Shown: positions 51,211 through 62,755, counted from the first letter of the stretch. The stretch is DNA of 64,000 nucleotides from Bryopsis sp. KO-2023 (GCA_030272585.1 BSYQ01000007.1:1864001-1928000); one strand, 5' to 3'. Made by a program: numbers and translations. The notes: generated by a model from the letters alone, not told the origin.

Positions 51211-52815
51211 AAATTGAGTTCCGAACTCGGAAACCAAGAAAAGCAAGAAGAGGGGAACGATACGATAGGTGACGGGTTTCCCTCGGCGTTTGTATCTGCT
51301 TTGGTGGGCACTCCATGTAGAGTAACAAAACTCTAAGTTCCTGTGTCACGTTTCATTCATTTGATTGAAACTCCCTTTAATTGAAGTTTCCTTCTCTCAC
51401 GGAACTGAACGTCAAACATCCACTTTCCCTATCGAACTAATTCTTTTGGCCACTGTTCATTGCTTTGTATGTGGGGCATCCTTACAGGGAAGGGGAAAGC
51501 ACATGAGACATTGAAGATATTGAGAGAGCCAAAGGATAATTTGGATGGTGGATCCTGAGAATATTTTATTGAATGAAAGCGTAATATTTTGGAGTGGAAA
51601 ATCACCCCAGCTGTTCCCACAAACCATAACACGACAAGATACTTCGTTCACACACAAAGTTCACCGCTTAAAATCATTCTCTTCAATTTCGGCTTGTGGT
51701 TGATTGCCATTATTCTTTTCCCATTATTTATGGACACCAATTCGAAAAAGCAGGTTTCCAACACAACTGACACAGTCCATAATCATAATCATAATTACAA
51801 CCCACAGCAAAAGAGAGAAAACTGACAAAACTGACACAGTCCAGCTGGCGACCTCTTTCGCTTGTTGGACCTCTGCAAATTTGACTTCCTTTACCCATCA
51901 TCTTATTCTACAACTCTCCTTATTGACAAAACTTAGTCGACTGCCAGAAGCCACCATCTCAGTCTCCGTGGCAATTCCAATTATCGTCCCGAACCAATCT
52001 GAAGGCACTGTCTCTCTGAGATGTCGACGAGCGAGTCCAGCGGAAAAGGTGTCCCTAGGCAACACCAGGCAATTGAAAATGGGCTCAACAGGTGGCAGAG
52101 CGTCTGGATCAAGGTGAAGCATTCACACAACATCACGTTGACGAAGCGGAGCTCGACGGTTATCTATGTTTGACCTGGTGCGTGAAATTTGGTACAGACG
52201 ACCAGTGATCAAGGACACTGGAGAGATGTGGACAAGACACGGGTGAGTGGACGACGGAATGCGACATATTTCCGACTGGATGCGAGGCGATGCATGAAAG
52301 CCCCCAACCAAACTTTCGCAGTGAAGCAAGACAAAACTGTAGTTATGGTGACGAGGCGATCAGCACAGAGGCGGGCTGTCATTGACTCCCAGGTCGGAAT
52401 GGTGGCGGAGGTGTTTCCAGGCAATGCGGAGCCGTCGACGACTTCCGCTATATCGGCAAAGCAGAAAGTGAACGTCGAGGTTTCTTTCCTGTGCGGGGCC
52501 AGTGCCAAGACGGGAGGCCTTTCTTCTTCACAGGTTATGAAAGAAAGGTATCTCGGCAGCGAAATCACCATGAAAATGGCTGTTGCTCCCAGAGCAACTG
52601 AGAGCAGCGTCAAGGCACGACCAACAAACGTAATGACTCCATTGAAAATCAACGCCCAGCAACAAGGACAGATATGCGGATGGGCATCTATTTTCATATT
52701 CCAGACCCCTATCTTGATACGAAGCCGGCAAAACATGCCCGTTACTTTGTCGGTGTGTTTGGTTCGATTCAAACATGTTATTAACTTCCAGTTCATGAGT
52801 TTATGGGCTGGGTAG
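51211..52815. other. Region between COX15 pseudogene and retroelement
   Basis: About 1.6 kb without a gene I can assign. On the minus strand a frame of about 195 codons (52796-52209) encodes one good hydrophobic segment (GRALTLLSVALGATAIFMVI) and a second weaker one, but it has no recognised family and no clear downstream exon. It may be a spurious frame or a lineage-specific membrane protein. Confidence 0.35.
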
Positions 52816-52840
52816 GTACTGGGCGGGTTTTGCTGGCACA

Positions 52841-52856
52841 GTCAGCCGCGGCTGAC
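52841..52856. repeat. Perfect 16-bp palindrome near the DIRS left end
   Basis: GTCAGCCGCGGCTGAC equals its own reverse complement. It lies about 170 bp before the first ORF of the DIRS-like element, in the position where circular-junction or terminal-repeat sequences of such elements are found. Confidence 0.8.
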
Positions 52857-53027
52857 GCATTTGTGGCAGCGCTTGCGTTTTGTGTTTGGGGCAGCGTGCG
52901 CCTTGTTCTAGTTTGTGGCTTTAAAAGGCGTTGTCCTTATGTTCTCGCCACCTTTTTGCTTTTTGCAAAAACCGACCTTTCACTCCCGTGAACGGTTCGG
53001 CTCCTTGAAGGAGATCTTTACCCCCGA

Positions 53028-53711
53028 ATGGAAAACGCTTTGCTCGAAGCTTTGCGACATATACTAGGCCAGGACCTAGGAAATTTTGACGAAGCCTACG
53101 TAAGGCAGTCTTTTGTTACCGCGATCGAAAAAATACCCCACGTTTCGACTAATCCAGTCGATCGTCCGAGTGGAACTGCGATAGGAGAATACTTCCCTAT
53201 CGAAGGGACAGTGCAGGGTTATCGTTTGTTAGAGAAACTCGGGCCGGGGGGCTTTGGGAGCGAGCTCCGAACTTGGTCGCCTGTTGTCTCAGCTTTGTTC
53301 GACCTCACTAGTGGCTTTTTAACTATTCTGTGCAGTCCGCACACGCCACCTGCAGTACGCCAAGTTCTAGGGCCTTACGCTCAAGGTTTTTACAGAACTT
53401 TAGTTTTGTCGGTCGAAAGTTTGGAAGTCCTACGTCTGAAAGCGGATAGTGGTGAAAGTCACCCAGGGGCGTGGAAATTGTTACAGGAAAAAATCCGCCT
53501 TTCTTTTGCGGCGAAACAGTTTAGTGGCACTCGAACTGTCAGCACTTTAGAAAGTTTGAGCGAAGACTATTTAAAGTCGCTTTCTAAGTCCCTAGGACAG
53601 CAGCGCGCTCAGGGTTCGCGACCTCAGGGAAGGAAAAGAAACGATAGTGGATCGGGCACCAGTGGAGGCTCTCGCGACCGAGGGAAAGAGAAAACTACCA
53701 AAACGGAGTGA
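53028..53711 (+). CDS. DIRS-like element ORF1 (gag-like)
   Basis: A 227-residue frame that begins at an ATG and ends in a Ser/Gly/Arg/Lys-rich tail (for example GSGTSGGSRDRGKEK), which could bind nucleic acid. There is no zinc knuckle. Its stop overlaps the start of the RT frame in TGATG, a layout suited to termination-reinitiation. The role is assigned from position only. Confidence 0.6.
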   Translation: MENALLEALRHILGQDLGNFDEAYVRQSFVTAIEKIPHVSTNPVDRPSGTAIGEYFPIEGTVQGYRLLEKLGPGGFGSELRTWSPVVSALFDLTSGFLTILCSPHTPPAVRQVLGPYAQGFYRTLVLSVESLEVLRLKADSGESHPGAWKLLQEKIRLSFAAKQFSGTRTVSTLESLSEDYLKSLSKSLGQQRAQGSRPQGRKRNDSGSGTSGGSRDRGKEKTTKTE

Positions 53712-55729
53712 TGGATCCGTACCAGGCGTGGACTTCGCTCCAGGTACGAGCTCGTTATCAGGAATGGGTCAGAGTGGGGACGAGCCAAAGGGTGCTCAAC
53801 CGTATCAGAAACGGAATTCGCGCCAGGTTTGTCGGCGTACCCGACCCAGTTCGACCGAAAAAAAGAGTGAGACCTTTCGAAAGAAACGACGAATGGGAAA
53901 AAATAAAACAGGATTATCTCAGAAAAGGGGCGATTCAGAAAATCGCAGCGCCTAGCGCGAGTGGGATTTGCAGTCACGCTTTTTTAGTAGATAAACGAAA
54001 CGAGAACGGAGAGGTTAGCGGTAAGCGGTTGATCATCGATTTGCGACCGTTGAATCGCCAGGTCGAACCTCACCCAGTTCAATATGAGGATCTTAGGTCA
54101 CTTTCTACTCATCTCCGACCTAATGATTATCTCATCAAGTGGGATTTGAAGGATGCGTTTTTTCATCTAGGAATACACCCTGACGATCAGGAATATTTTG
54201 AGTTTGAGATGGAGGGTGAATTTTTTCGTTGCACCTCACTTCCTTTCGGGTACAGGGGTTCTCCCCTTCTTTTTTGTGAATTGATCCAACAGTTCATTAG
54301 ATTTCTTCGGAACCCAGCAGGGGTTACTCATCTTGAATCTCAGGGGGAGGATGATTTTATTTTCAAATTTTGGGATCGATATCGGAATTCGACCGATCCA
54401 GTTCGAATCACTTGGTATCTCGACGATTTTATGGGGATGCATGGTGACCCCACTGAGTTAGAAATTTTTGGGACTTTAGTCAAGGGGATGATGAGTCAAT
54501 TGGGATTACAGTGGAAGGAAGAAAAATCTTCCTGGAAACCACAGCGACGATTACAGCACCTCGGTTTTCTTGTCGATACCGAGTCGTGCTTATTTATTTT
54601 GCCTCCACACAGGCTGGCGAAGCTCAAGAAGCTCGCTCGCCGAGTGCGAGTTACAGCATTGCAGAAGGGACGACGATTGCCCGCTCGAGTTCTCGCGCAG
54701 TTCACAGGGTATGCGCAGTCGTGTCGCCTCGCCATTCCAGGGACGCGCTACTGGCTCCACCACCTCTATCGATGTCTACAGGGCCTGCGTTCTTGGAGCA
54801 GCCGAGTTCAGGTGTCTCGACCAGCTTTGGAGGAGCTCCGCCATTGGCAGAAGCTGGATCCCGACACAGTATCCATGGCGCTTTGGCCACCACTTCCGAC
54901 GCACACTTTGAGCGTCGACGCCAGTACAACGGGGTGGGGAGCGAAGTTGGAAACCCCTGGACAGAGAGTTCCAGCACTCGCCGCGGGTTTCTGGCAACAC
55001 ACGGAGAAGGAGCACATCAACGGCCTGGAAATTACGGCGGTGCGCAAAGCCGTCGATTATTTCAAATCGGAGCTGCGCAATCAACGCATCACTCTGGTGA
55101 CAGACAGTTTGGTCACCCGCTGGGTACTGAGTCGGCAGAATTCCCGTTCCAGCGCGTTACATCGCACGTACAGTCACGTGTATCGCCTGCTGGATTCATT
55201 GGGGATCGACATGGAGCTCAAGTGGATACCGTCCAAGGACAACCATATGCCCGACATACTGTCCCGACTCACGTCAGCCGAGGAGTACAGACTACACCCG
55301 TCATTATTCACGACTATCCAACGTCAGTACCACTGCACGTGCGACCGGTACGCATCCTTGGGGACTCGTCAACTCAGACGGTACCACTCATTACAGGAGG
55401 AGTCGGGCACAGAGGGGGGAGACTGCTTACGTCATCCCATTGCGAGCTGGCGGACGGAACGCAACTGGGTGTCCCCCCCGCTTTCGGAGTTACCGACGAC
55501 TATCGAGTTTCTACTCCGACATCGCCTGCCAGCCTTGTGCCTAGTTCCCCATTGGGGACACCGCGCGTGGTTCCAACGGATAGCAGCGTCGGCCAAGAGG
55601 ATAGTGACTTTTCCTCCGAGCGCGAGCACGATCATTCCAGGACGTTTCGGAGGGACCGTACCGCCGAACGCCTCAAGTTGGCGCTGGAGTGTTTATCAGA
55701 CGGAGAGTGGATCACCCGTTTGGTGCTGA
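53711..55729 (+). CDS. DIRS-like reverse transcriptase-RNase H polyprotein
   Basis: 672 residues from the ATG overlapping the ORF1 stop. The reverse transcriptase domain has KWDLKDAFFHLGIHPDDQEY, SLPFGYRGSPLLF and the active-site YLDD near residue 239. An RNase H domain follows, with its first acidic residue in LSVDASTTGWGAKL, then NGLEITAVRKA, VTDSLVTRWVL and PDILSRL. The tail (LVPHWGHRAWFQRI) resembles the segment after RNase H in DIRS/Ngaro elements. No methyltransferase domain or integrase is seen. The last part overlaps the recombinase frame. Confidence 0.88.
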   Translation: MDPYQAWTSLQVRARYQEWVRVGTSQRVLNRIRNGIRARFVGVPDPVRPKKRVRPFERNDEWEKIKQDYLRKGAIQKIAAPSASGICSHAFLVDKRNENGEVSGKRLIIDLRPLNRQVEPHPVQYEDLRSLSTHLRPNDYLIKWDLKDAFFHLGIHPDDQEYFEFEMEGEFFRCTSLPFGYRGSPLLFCELIQQFIRFLRNPAGVTHLESQGEDDFIFKFWDRYRNSTDPVRITWYLDDFMGMHGDPTELEIFGTLVKGMMSQLGLQWKEEKSSWKPQRRLQHLGFLVDTESCLFILPPHRLAKLKKLARRVRVTALQKGRRLPARVLAQFTGYAQSCRLAIPGTRYWLHHLYRCLQGLRSWSSRVQVSRPALEELRHWQKLDPDTVSMALWPPLPTHTLSVDASTTGWGAKLETPGQRVPALAAGFWQHTEKEHINGLEITAVRKAVDYFKSELRNQRITLVTDSLVTRWVLSRQNSRSSALHRTYSHVYRLLDSLGIDMELKWIPSKDNHMPDILSRLTSAEEYRLHPSLFTTIQRQYHCTCDRYASLGTRQLRRYHSLQEESGTEGGDCLRHPIASWRTERNWVSPPLSELPTTIEFLLRHRLPALCLVPHWGHRAWFQRIAASAKRIVTFPPSASTIIPGRFGGTVPPNASSWRWSVYQTESGSPVWC

Positions 55730-56283
55730 ACGACTATTCGGAGTTTTGGTCACAACAGTTGGCTACGCTGGGCGAGGAGAGAGGTTTGGCTTTGTTGCAG
55801 CAACGGTTGAATGCGTTAGCGCCAAGCACACAGAAAGGGTTGCGGCCCCAGTTTTCTCGGTTTTTATTGTTTTGTCTTGGCGAACTATTCGAAGCTTTTC
55901 CTCCCGATGAGTCTACCTTGCTGGCTTACGTCCATGCCATGAAGGCCTCCGGCTCAGTGGTTGTGACGACCGCCACCACTTACCTTTCTGGAATTGCAAG
56001 TGTGATGAAACTTCTCGGTTGGGAGCTTTTGACTTTTACCAGCATGATCAACGGCGTGCTAAGTGGTTGGGGCAAGGAGAGGCCACGAGACGACGCCATT
56101 CAGGCGTTTTCGCCTCGCGTTTTGGAACGCATTTTGGCGACTGTGACGCCCGAGCTGGCATTGGCGCCTTTTCGTGACGTCTTACTCGTGACCACCCTCT
56201 ACTTGTTTTTCTCTCGATCCTGCAGCGGCGCCGGGGTTTTGGAAGGAGACCTGGTGATAAAAACACGGGAAAGTCTCGAGTAG
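55590..56283 (+). pseudogene. Tyrosine recombinase of the DIRS-like element, truncated
   Basis: In a frame different from the RT, about 230 residues show a SAM-like core-binding domain (STQKGLRPQFSRFLLFCLGE, then a TYLSGIASVM helix) and the start of the catalytic domain with the likely first Arg in LYLFFSRSCSG. The frame closes at a TAG at 56281. Another frame stays coding-like for about 100 bp afterwards, pointing to an indel near 56260. The downstream His-x-x-Arg and nucleophilic Tyr are not found, so it is inactive. Confidence 0.7.
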
Positions 56284-56340
56284 TGGTAGACGTTACGTCT
56301 AGAACCACGGAAACACGGATAAGAGTCTTTGCTTACAAGC

Positions 56341-57300
56341 TTACTCTAGAACATTGTTACCTCGGTCCGGATCCAATAAATATGGGGCCGGACCGACAAC
56401 CTGGCAAAAGGAACGGTTGAGAGCTGTCGGACCCAGCGTCCACTGGACCGACAGATCCAGACCAAATCCTTCTCAGGACCGTTGGTTGGATTGTGTGGAC
56501 ACGGTAACTGCCACCGTGTCCACCTCTCACTTGGGTCAGTCGGACTGTACTGCTGGACCGGCTCTGGTACCGAACCAGGCACTGATTACCGGACCAGGCT
56601 GATCCAGTCCGACTGGATTGACTTAGGTGAATGTGTACTCGTTCCAGAGTCCACATTCGTATCAACCACTCCCCCCCCCCATCAAGTGCGCGTCCCGAGC
56701 ACCACGTATATGAGAGGAGATCAGTTTACACAACCCAAGTCACCCCGAACCTTTTTACATGCCAAAAATGTTTGTGTTCAAAAACAAACAAGGTTCTTAT
56801 CGGTCCATCCGACACTGGTCCCCTTGACCACTGTTACCTTGAGATCCAACAACCAAACAAAACCCCCTGGATCCAATAATCAAAACAAAAGAAACCCCTG
56901 GATCCAATAATGTCTGCAAAATCGATATAGTTCCCTGTTACCTTAGAAAGAAAAGTAAGGTAACCTCTGGATCCCAGCCTGGATCCACTCAAATGTTTGA
57001 TTCTGAACACCCAAATAACCCAAATTGATACTTCAATAAAACAGGAAAATCATAACCAGATCAAAAACAGAACTCCCCCATGGTTCCACAGGACATGGAT
57101 GGTATGCAGAATAAAACAAATCCCAAACTGACTGTTGGGTCCATCCAAACAGGTATAGCAAATATGAATCAAAAACTGGTCCCAGTCCAGAAAGTTTATA
57201 ACCAAAAGAAAAACAAACCGAAGTCGAAAATATCAAAAACCAACAACCAGAAAATAACCAGCAAAAAGGAAAATAACCCATGCTCAGGCTGGGTTAGCTT
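56341..57300. repeat. Repeat-rich junction between two retroelements
   Basis: No coding frame. TGTTACC recurs at about 56355, 56838 and 56937, the inverse GGTAACC at about 56953, and GGATCC more than six times, often as CTGGATCCAATAAT. This could be the non-coding end or LTR of one of the flanking elements, but I could not pair it with a second copy. Confidence 0.45.
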
Positions 57301-58506
57301 TTACTTGGGCATGGTGCCTGCTCGGCTGCGCAAACGCGTTCTCGGACCGGAAACCGCCTGAGTTTGCTGTGAAGATCCTCCAGAGTGCTCTCCACGCTGC
57401 TCCTGGGTCCGCTCCTGCGTTTGCTCCGTTGATACCGCTCTCTGTGAAGTTCCTCTCGCTTGTCGATTCCCAACGGGATCCACCCCAACGGCCTTGAGGT
57501 AAGCCGCGTTCCAGTCTCGCAGCTGCTTTTTGCTTTTCCCGGTCCAGAGCGGGAGCACGTCTTTTTGGCACATGGGGCAACTCGGGAACGGGTTACCCCA
57601 TTGCGGCACGAGTTCAACCGCGCCCTGGACCGGGTCTGCCGAATTTGCTAGCAGTTGCGCCGTTGTCGGGGTGAGGCCTTGCGCGTAGAATTTAGCGGCT
57701 CGCACGGCGATGCGATATCCCGCGTGGTGGGTCCGGCACACGAGGTGGTTGCGGGGGCATAGGATCTGGTCTGTTTGGCGTGGGACCGTTCGCGTAACCC
57801 CACACGCAATGCAACTAAATGGGGCTACGACGCTCGGTGCTGTTGGTGACGTTGGGATACTGGGAGACGGTGCGAGACCAGGTGGAACGATGGCAGGCTC
57901 GGACTCGGTAGTGGGTGGTCGCGAAGGGGGGTTCACGTCCATCTTACTTTCAGTCCCGTAAAGAGAGTCCCATTCTTCCTGATCTGTATCCGCCATTTCT
58001 TCGACGGCACCTTCCTCACTTCCGATATCTCCCTCACTCAGATCCACCTCCGTAGCTTCGTCCAGTATGAAGGAGCTTCGACGCAACACCTTGTTACGAC
58101 GTCTGGTGGTTTTCCATTTCGGGGGCTCATCCATTTCTTCGTCAGATGGTTGCTCTGACTGTCCCCCTTCTGCCTCTTTGGCTCGATCCGTTTCCCTTCC
58201 GAGCATCTGATCAATTCCCTCTGCGTCTGCGACGCTCAGCTGTTTCAACGTTCCTTCCAGAACTCCTATTGCCTTCTCTATCCCTGTAATCATTTCCGCC
58301 TCACGGTTCTGTCCCCATTTTCGCGCGTCCCCTTCTGCTTCCTTCCTAGCGTTCGCCAGTGCCTCCTTTGTAGCGGCTAGTTCATCTTCAAGCTGCTGAA
58401 TCCTTTCTTTTTGTGCCGCTACCGTGGCCTGTAACCTCTTTGTCTCCTCAGTGAACGCTGCATTTAACGCATCAAGGGCGCTAGAGACAGGAGTCGGTGC
58501 AGCCAT
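57301..58506 (-). CDS. Element-associated ORF: coiled coil plus cysteine/histidine cluster
   Basis: 401 residues from a minus-strand ATG. Residues about 10-60 are a strong coiled coil (RLQATVAAQKERIQQLEDEL). An acidic and Pro/Ser-rich middle follows. From about residue 245 there is a cluster of paired Cys and His (CIACG, CPRNHLVCRTHH, then CPMC) that could form a RING-like or gag-type zinc fold. The C-terminus is Gln/Arg-rich. It lies on the same strand as the chromovirus, just after its pol, where a third ORF or an unrelated gag could sit. No family recognised. Confidence 0.55.
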   Translation of the reverse strand: MAAPTPVSSALDALNAAFTEETKRLQATVAAQKERIQQLEDELAATKEALANARKEAEGDARKWGQNREAEMITGIEKAIGVLEGTLKQLSVADAEGIDQMLGRETDRAKEAEGGQSEQPSDEEMDEPPKWKTTRRRNKVLRRSSFILDEATEVDLSEGDIGSEEGAVEEMADTDQEEWDSLYGTESKMDVNPPSRPPTTESEPAIVPPGLAPSPSIPTSPTAPSVVAPFSCIACGVTRTVPRQTDQILCPRNHLVCRTHHAGYRIAVRAAKFYAQGLTPTTAQLLANSADPVQGAVELVPQWGNPFPSCPMCQKDVLPLWTGKSKKQLRDWNAAYLKAVGVDPVGNRQARGTSQRAVSTEQTQERTQEQRGEHSGGSSQQTQAVSGPRTRLRSRAGTMPK

Positions 58507-58819
58507 TTCGAACGAGAGCGAAGGAACAGTAGATGTTTGTCGGGGTTTGCAGTAGCGAGTCGGAAAACAGAAACCAAAGTGCGCTTGGTGTACGGTTCCT
58601 TGTCTTCGCGCTTAGTTTTATCGTCGTTCCCGGCTCCACGATCCAGTACTCCTGTACAGCCACGCCTTCCGAGGATCGTGTAGTCAGCTGGGAGTTACCT
58701 CAGGACTGAGATGATGTTTCCCCGTTAAAGCTGTCCCATACCAGCCGGGGTCGGATCATTCTCGGTCCGTCTCCATTTGGATCCAACTCCCCCATCGCTG
58801 GCCCCAATGCGATCCGGTC
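58507..58819. other. Spacer between chromovirus pol and the third ORF
   Basis: About 310 bp on the 3' side of pol in element sense. No frame, and no sequence matching the proposed LTR at 63645-63911 was seen here, so a 3' LTR does not lie directly after pol. Confidence 0.5.
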
Positions 58820-61800
58820 TCAGTTATGGCCATGTTTGGCTGAGTTTTTCCTTTCGAACTCAGCTAACAATTCTGCACAGTGTTCCAGATGTGCAACCGG
58901 TTCCCATGTGGCCTCATGGGTCGGATAACCCTTCCATAGTACCAGGTACCTCTTTCTTTTTCCAGCTCCCTTGGATCGTAGAACCGTCTCCACTTCGAAT
59001 TCCTCGGCTCCAGTTAGTTCGTCCACCAGAGCCGGTCCTGGAGGATCGTCCCTCTTGAATTCCTCGGAACGTATATACTCCTTGAGTTTGGAGACGTGGA
59101 AGGTTGGATGTAGTCGCCATGTTTCTGGTAGATCAATGCGGTAGGCCACCGGTGATATCACTTTGGTCACCTTGAATGGCCCGATGAACCGTCTTCGGAC
59201 CTTAGCTGGTACATGCTTGGTCACGGCCAAAGGAAGATGTGCACTTCGTAGGCACACTTCTTGGCCCACTTGGAACTCCACGTGCCTCCTTTTCTTGTTG
59301 GCTACTTGGCACATTTGCTCCTGGGCGGCGTGGTAGTTCTTCTTCGCGTCCATCAAATCGTCCCGCATTCGGTCCACCATGGCTTCTGCGGCCTCAACAT
59401 TACTCTTGGGCCGGTCCAACTCCAATCCCTTCGGATGCTGGCCGTACATAAGGTAGAACGGCGTGTACTTGGTACTGGCGTTGATCGAGTTATTCGCTGC
59501 AAATTCTGCCGTGCTCAGGTAGTCGCTCCACTTCTCCGGCCTGGCCTCAATATAGGGCCGAAGGAAGTTCTCCAGGGTCCGGATCGTTACTTCGCTCTGG
59601 CCATCCGACTGTGGATGGTGAGCAGTCGACATCCGCAGATCCGTTCCTACGAGCCTGAACAGTTCCTTGTAGAACTGGCTCGTGAACCGTGGATCTCGAT
59701 CCGAAACGATCACTTCAGGTATCCCTGAGGTAGGGAACACCTGGGATAGAAACAACTCGGCATACTCCTTTGCCGATACCTCCTTGGTACATGGCACGAA
59801 CTTGCACATTTTTGTGAGCCGGTCCACAAAGACAGCGACAGCGGTATACCCATTCGATTTCGGCAAATCGGTCACAAGGTCCGTTGTCAGCTGTTCCCAC
59901 TTATATGTCGGAACGGGAAGCGGATTCAGCAATCCTTTGGGCTTCGCGTTCTCGGTCTTCATCACTTGGCATGTGGGGCACGAGCGGACATAGTCGGTCA
60001 CGGTTCGTCTCCAACCGCGCCACCAATATCTTCGGCTCACGAGCTCGGCCGTCCTGGCCACTCCTGGATGTCCCGCCATCGGAACATCGTGGTGATCGTG
60101 CAACACCACTTGTCGTTTTGTGGTAGGGACCACTAGTTTTGGGTCCACTCCTGGTTCGGTTTGATATAAAAGCATTCCCGGTTCGGTCCGAGAATACCCG
60201 GGTACATGTCGTCCTTGGTCCAGTTGGTCCAGAATACGCTTCAAAGTAGGGTCATCAGTGGTCGCTTGCGTCCATTCCTGCGCCTCCCCGGGCGAAATTT
60301 TGGCCTCCAAAATTGCATTCAACTTGAGCTGAGGCTTGCGTGACAATGCATCAGCCACCACATTGGATCTGCCCGGAAGGTAGACGATCTTCGGCATAAT
60401 AGACTGAAAATATCCCGCTTTCAACCAGCGGGTCTGGGTCCGAGACAGGACCCGTTGCTGGAGGAAATGTGTAGCGGGCTGGTGGTCCGTGTAGACAGTG
60501 GTCCCTTTCGGCGCTCCTTCGAGATAATGGCGCCATTGAGCCAAGGCATAGGAAATGCCCAAAAGCTCCCTTTCATAGGCCGAGTACTTCTGTTCGGCTG
60601 AGTTGAGGGACCTACTGAGGAACGCCACCGGTTGAAGTCCATCGTCAGCCTCCTGCATCAATGTGGCTCCCAGCGCAAAATCCGAAGCATCCGTGACAAC
60701 TACATATGGCTTGTCCGGATCCGGTATCAGCAGGACCGGAGCCGTCGTCAGACTTTCCTTCAGGGCTTCAAAAGCTGCCTTCTGCTCGGCGCCCCATTCC
60801 CATGGCTGGTCCTTCTTCACAAGCTTCTGGATCGGCGCTGCTACCTTCGAAAACTGTCGAATGAAGCGGCGGTAATACGAAACCATCCCCAGAAAACTTC
60901 GGACCTCAGGAACAGAGGTCAGCGGCTCCCAATCCCGGATCGCCTGGACCTTGGACCGATGCGGCGAGATTCCATTCGCCGAGATCCAATGGCCCACAAA
61001 ATCCAACTCCTTCACGGCGATAGAACACTTCGATGCCTTCGCGTACAGGTTGTGCTCCGCTAGCTTGTCCAATACCAAGCGTAGGTGCTCCGCATGCTCC
61101 TCCTCGTTCTTGCTGTAGACTATGATGTCATCGAGGAACACGACCATGAACCGGTCATGGAAATCCCGGAACAGGTCGTTTATCATAGCCATAAACTGCG
61201 GAGGGGCGTTTGTGAGCCCAAATGGCACCACCTTGTACTCGTAGTGTCCGTACCGGGTCCGGAACGCTGTCTTCTCCTGGTCCTCAGGCCGGATCGGCAT
61301 CTGCCAGTAGCCGGATCGCAGGTCCAACCGGCTAAACACCTTAGCCCCCTGTAGTCGGTCCAATAGCTCCTCGGGTAGCGGTAGTGGATAGCGGTTCTTG
61401 ATGGTCCTCTGGTTGAGCCAGCGGTAGTCGATGCAAAAGCGAAGGCCACCGTCCTTCTTGTTAGCGAAGAGGACCGGTGCGCCCCATGGACTCTTGGAGG
61501 GCCGGATCAACTCCCGGTCCAACATGTAGTCCAGCTGTTTACGGACCTCCTGAAGCTCCGCCGGAGATAGTTTATACATGGGACGAAAGATTGGCTTCGT
61601 CCCCTCCTCAACTTTGATCTCGAACTCGTGCCCGTTTCGGACCGGTGGTGGTCCCTTGGGCAGATCCGAGGCAAATACTCTCCGATAGCTCTCCAGTAGG
61701 TTCGTAATCTTTCGAGAGGTGTCCTCCCGAATCAGTCGCTCCACATCGTCCTTCTGATGTCCGTCTTCTGGCTCCACTTCCGTAACTACCACCATCAAAG

Positions 61801-62755
61801 CTCCACAATCGTTGGCCCGTATCCCTCGCCAAACGTTGGTGGCGGATGTCGGTTCCAATCCCCCAATACTCATGACTTCAGTTGGTTTTGGCTGAGTTGA
61901 AATAGCTAATGGTAATGATAGTTGGCTCCGGCCCCGACGAACCTTAATGGTCCGAGTGCGAAAACACAAATCGGGGTTTTCGGCAACCAACCATGGAATT
62001 CCCAATATCATTTCATATGCCATTCCAGGGAACAAGTGGAAATCGGACACAAAATTAACTGATCCGGACCGGAACTGTAACCGGTCCGCTCGTCCTGTAA
62101 CCTGTTTCCTGGAACCGTCTGCCATAACCAAAGTCCGTTGTTCGGGGAAAACCTTTACACCCACTTTCTCCACTACTTCCTTCGAAAGGTAATTTTCCCA
62201 ACTGCCCGAATCGACATAAGCCACTACTGGCACGTCATTAATAAAAACCCGAATTTCAAACCCCGTAAAACGACTATTCTTGCCGGCCCCGCCGGTCTTA
62301 GCTAAAAAAGAAAAATTGTCGGCCGTCGCAGAACCGGTCCGACTAAGTGCCTGCCCTAGCACTTCCCCATCCACCTCGGTAGCTCCTTGACCTTTCCCTG
62401 GTTCAAGTGATGCATCACGCTCCGAGTGGTCCGATGGCCCCACGGGCTGTTCTTGCCCTTGACCGTCGGTGGCTCCTCTCAAGGGTCCCGTCCCTGGTGA
62501 CCCGGTCCGCACATCTGCTGCATCTTGGGGACTGTCTTGCGGACTGGAGCTGTGTTTCGGTTCTTCCGGCTGGTCTTTCCAGCGTACTCTTTTTTCCCTT
62601 TGCCCTTGATCTCCCGGATCGCTGGCCTCATCACCACCCGTTTCCTGGTCCAAGGCTGGTGGTCCTGCGCCTCGGACCTTCAATTTACTGATCTCTTGGC
62701 GTCGGACAGTTTCGGACAATATCGCACTCCATGGTTGCCTCCACAGAGATAACAC
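58820..62755 (-). CDS. Chromovirus pol polyprotein (PR-RT-RH-IN-chromodomain)
   Basis: 1311 residues, uninterrupted. The protease motif AYVDSG is near residue 180. The reverse transcriptase has [32 protein letters not shown] and the active-site FLDD at about 540-543. RNase H starts at [14 protein letters not shown]. Integrase shows the HHCC zinc motif (GHPGVA then CPTCQ), the catalytic DD region ([18 protein letters not shown]) and [10 protein letters not shown] chromodomain ([17 protein letters not shown]) closes the protein. The frame overlaps gag by 76 nt and lies in the -1 frame relative to it, so -1 frameshifting is the likely expression mode. Confidence 0.95.
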   Translation of the reverse strand: MLSLWRQPWSAILSETVRRQEISKLKVRGAGPPALDQETGGDEASDPGDQGQREKRVRWKDQPEEPKHSSSPQDSPQDAADVRTGSPGTGPLRGATDGQGQEQPVGPSDHSERDASLEPGKGQGATEVDGEVLGQALSRTGSATADNFSFLAKTGGAGKNSRFTGFEIRVFINDVPVVAYVDSGSWENYLSKEVVEKVGVKVFPEQRTLVMADGSRKQVTGRADRLQFRSGSVNFVSDFHLFPGMAYEMILGIPWLVAENPDLCFRTRTIKVRRGRSQLSLPLAISTQPKPTEVMSIGGLEPTSATNVWRGIRANDCGALMVVVTEVEPEDGHQKDDVERLIREDTSRKITNLLESYRRVFASDLPKGPPPVRNGHEFEIKVEEGTKPIFRPMYKLSPAELQEVRKQLDYMLDRELIRPSKSPWGAPVLFANKKDGGLRFCIDYRWLNQRTIKNRYPLPLPEELLDRLQGAKVFSRLDLRSGYWQMPIRPEDQEKTAFRTRYGHYEYKVVPFGLTNAPPQFMAMINDLFRDFHDRFMVVFLDDIIVYSKNEEEHAEHLRLVLDKLAEHNLYAKASKCSIAVKELDFVGHWISANGISPHRSKVQAIRDWEPLTSVPEVRSFLGMVSYYRRFIRQFSKVAAPIQKLVKKDQPWEWGAEQKAAFEALKESLTTAPVLLIPDPDKPYVVVTDASDFALGATLMQEADDGLQPVAFLSRSLNSAEQKYSAYERELLGISYALAQWRHYLEGAPKGTTVYTDHQPATHFLQQRVLSRTQTRWLKAGYFQSIMPKIVYLPGRSNVVADALSRKPQLKLNAILEAKISPGEAQEWTQATTDDPTLKRILDQLDQGRHVPGYSRTEPGMLLYQTEPGVDPKLVVPTTKRQVVLHDHHDVPMAGHPGVARTAELVSRRYWWRGWRRTVTDYVRSCPTCQVMKTENAKPKGLLNPLPVPTYKWEQLTTDLVTDLPKSNGYTAVAVFVDRLTKMCKFVPCTKEVSAKEYAELFLSQVFPTSGIPEVIVSDRDPRFTSQFYKELFRLVGTDLRMSTAHHPQSDGQSEVTIRTLENFLRPYIEARPEKWSDYLSTAEFAANNSINASTKYTPFYLMYGQHPKGLELDRPKSNVEAAEAMVDRMRDDLMDAKKNYHAAQEQMCQVANKKRRHVEFQVGQEVCLRSAHLPLAVTKHVPAKVRRRFIGPFKVTKVISPVAYRIDLPETWRLHPTFHVSKLKEYIRSEEFKRDDPPGPALVDELTGAEEFEVETVLRSKGAGKRKRYLVLWKGYPTHEATWEPVAHLEHCAELLAEFERKNSAKHGHN

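Larger units (their letters stand above)
52816..56340 (+). mobile_element. DIRS-like tyrosine-recombinase retroelement, 3' truncated
   Basis: Three ORFs in DIRS order lie on the plus strand: gag-like (53028-53711), RT-RNase H (53711-55729) and an overlapping tyrosine-recombinase frame (about 55590-56283). DIRS elements lack LTRs and integrase and use the recombinase. A 16-bp perfect palindrome at 52841-52856 lies in the left non-coding part. The recombinase loses its reading frame near 56260 and the catalytic C-terminal part is missing, so this copy cannot move by itself. Boundaries are approximate; no terminal repeats could be matched inside the window. Confidence 0.75.

Noticed and set aside
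54511..55580. Left two thirds of the long plus-strand frame that contains the recombinase
   Set aside because: It overlaps the RT-RNase H domain in another frame and shows no domain until about 55590; only the right part is recombinase.
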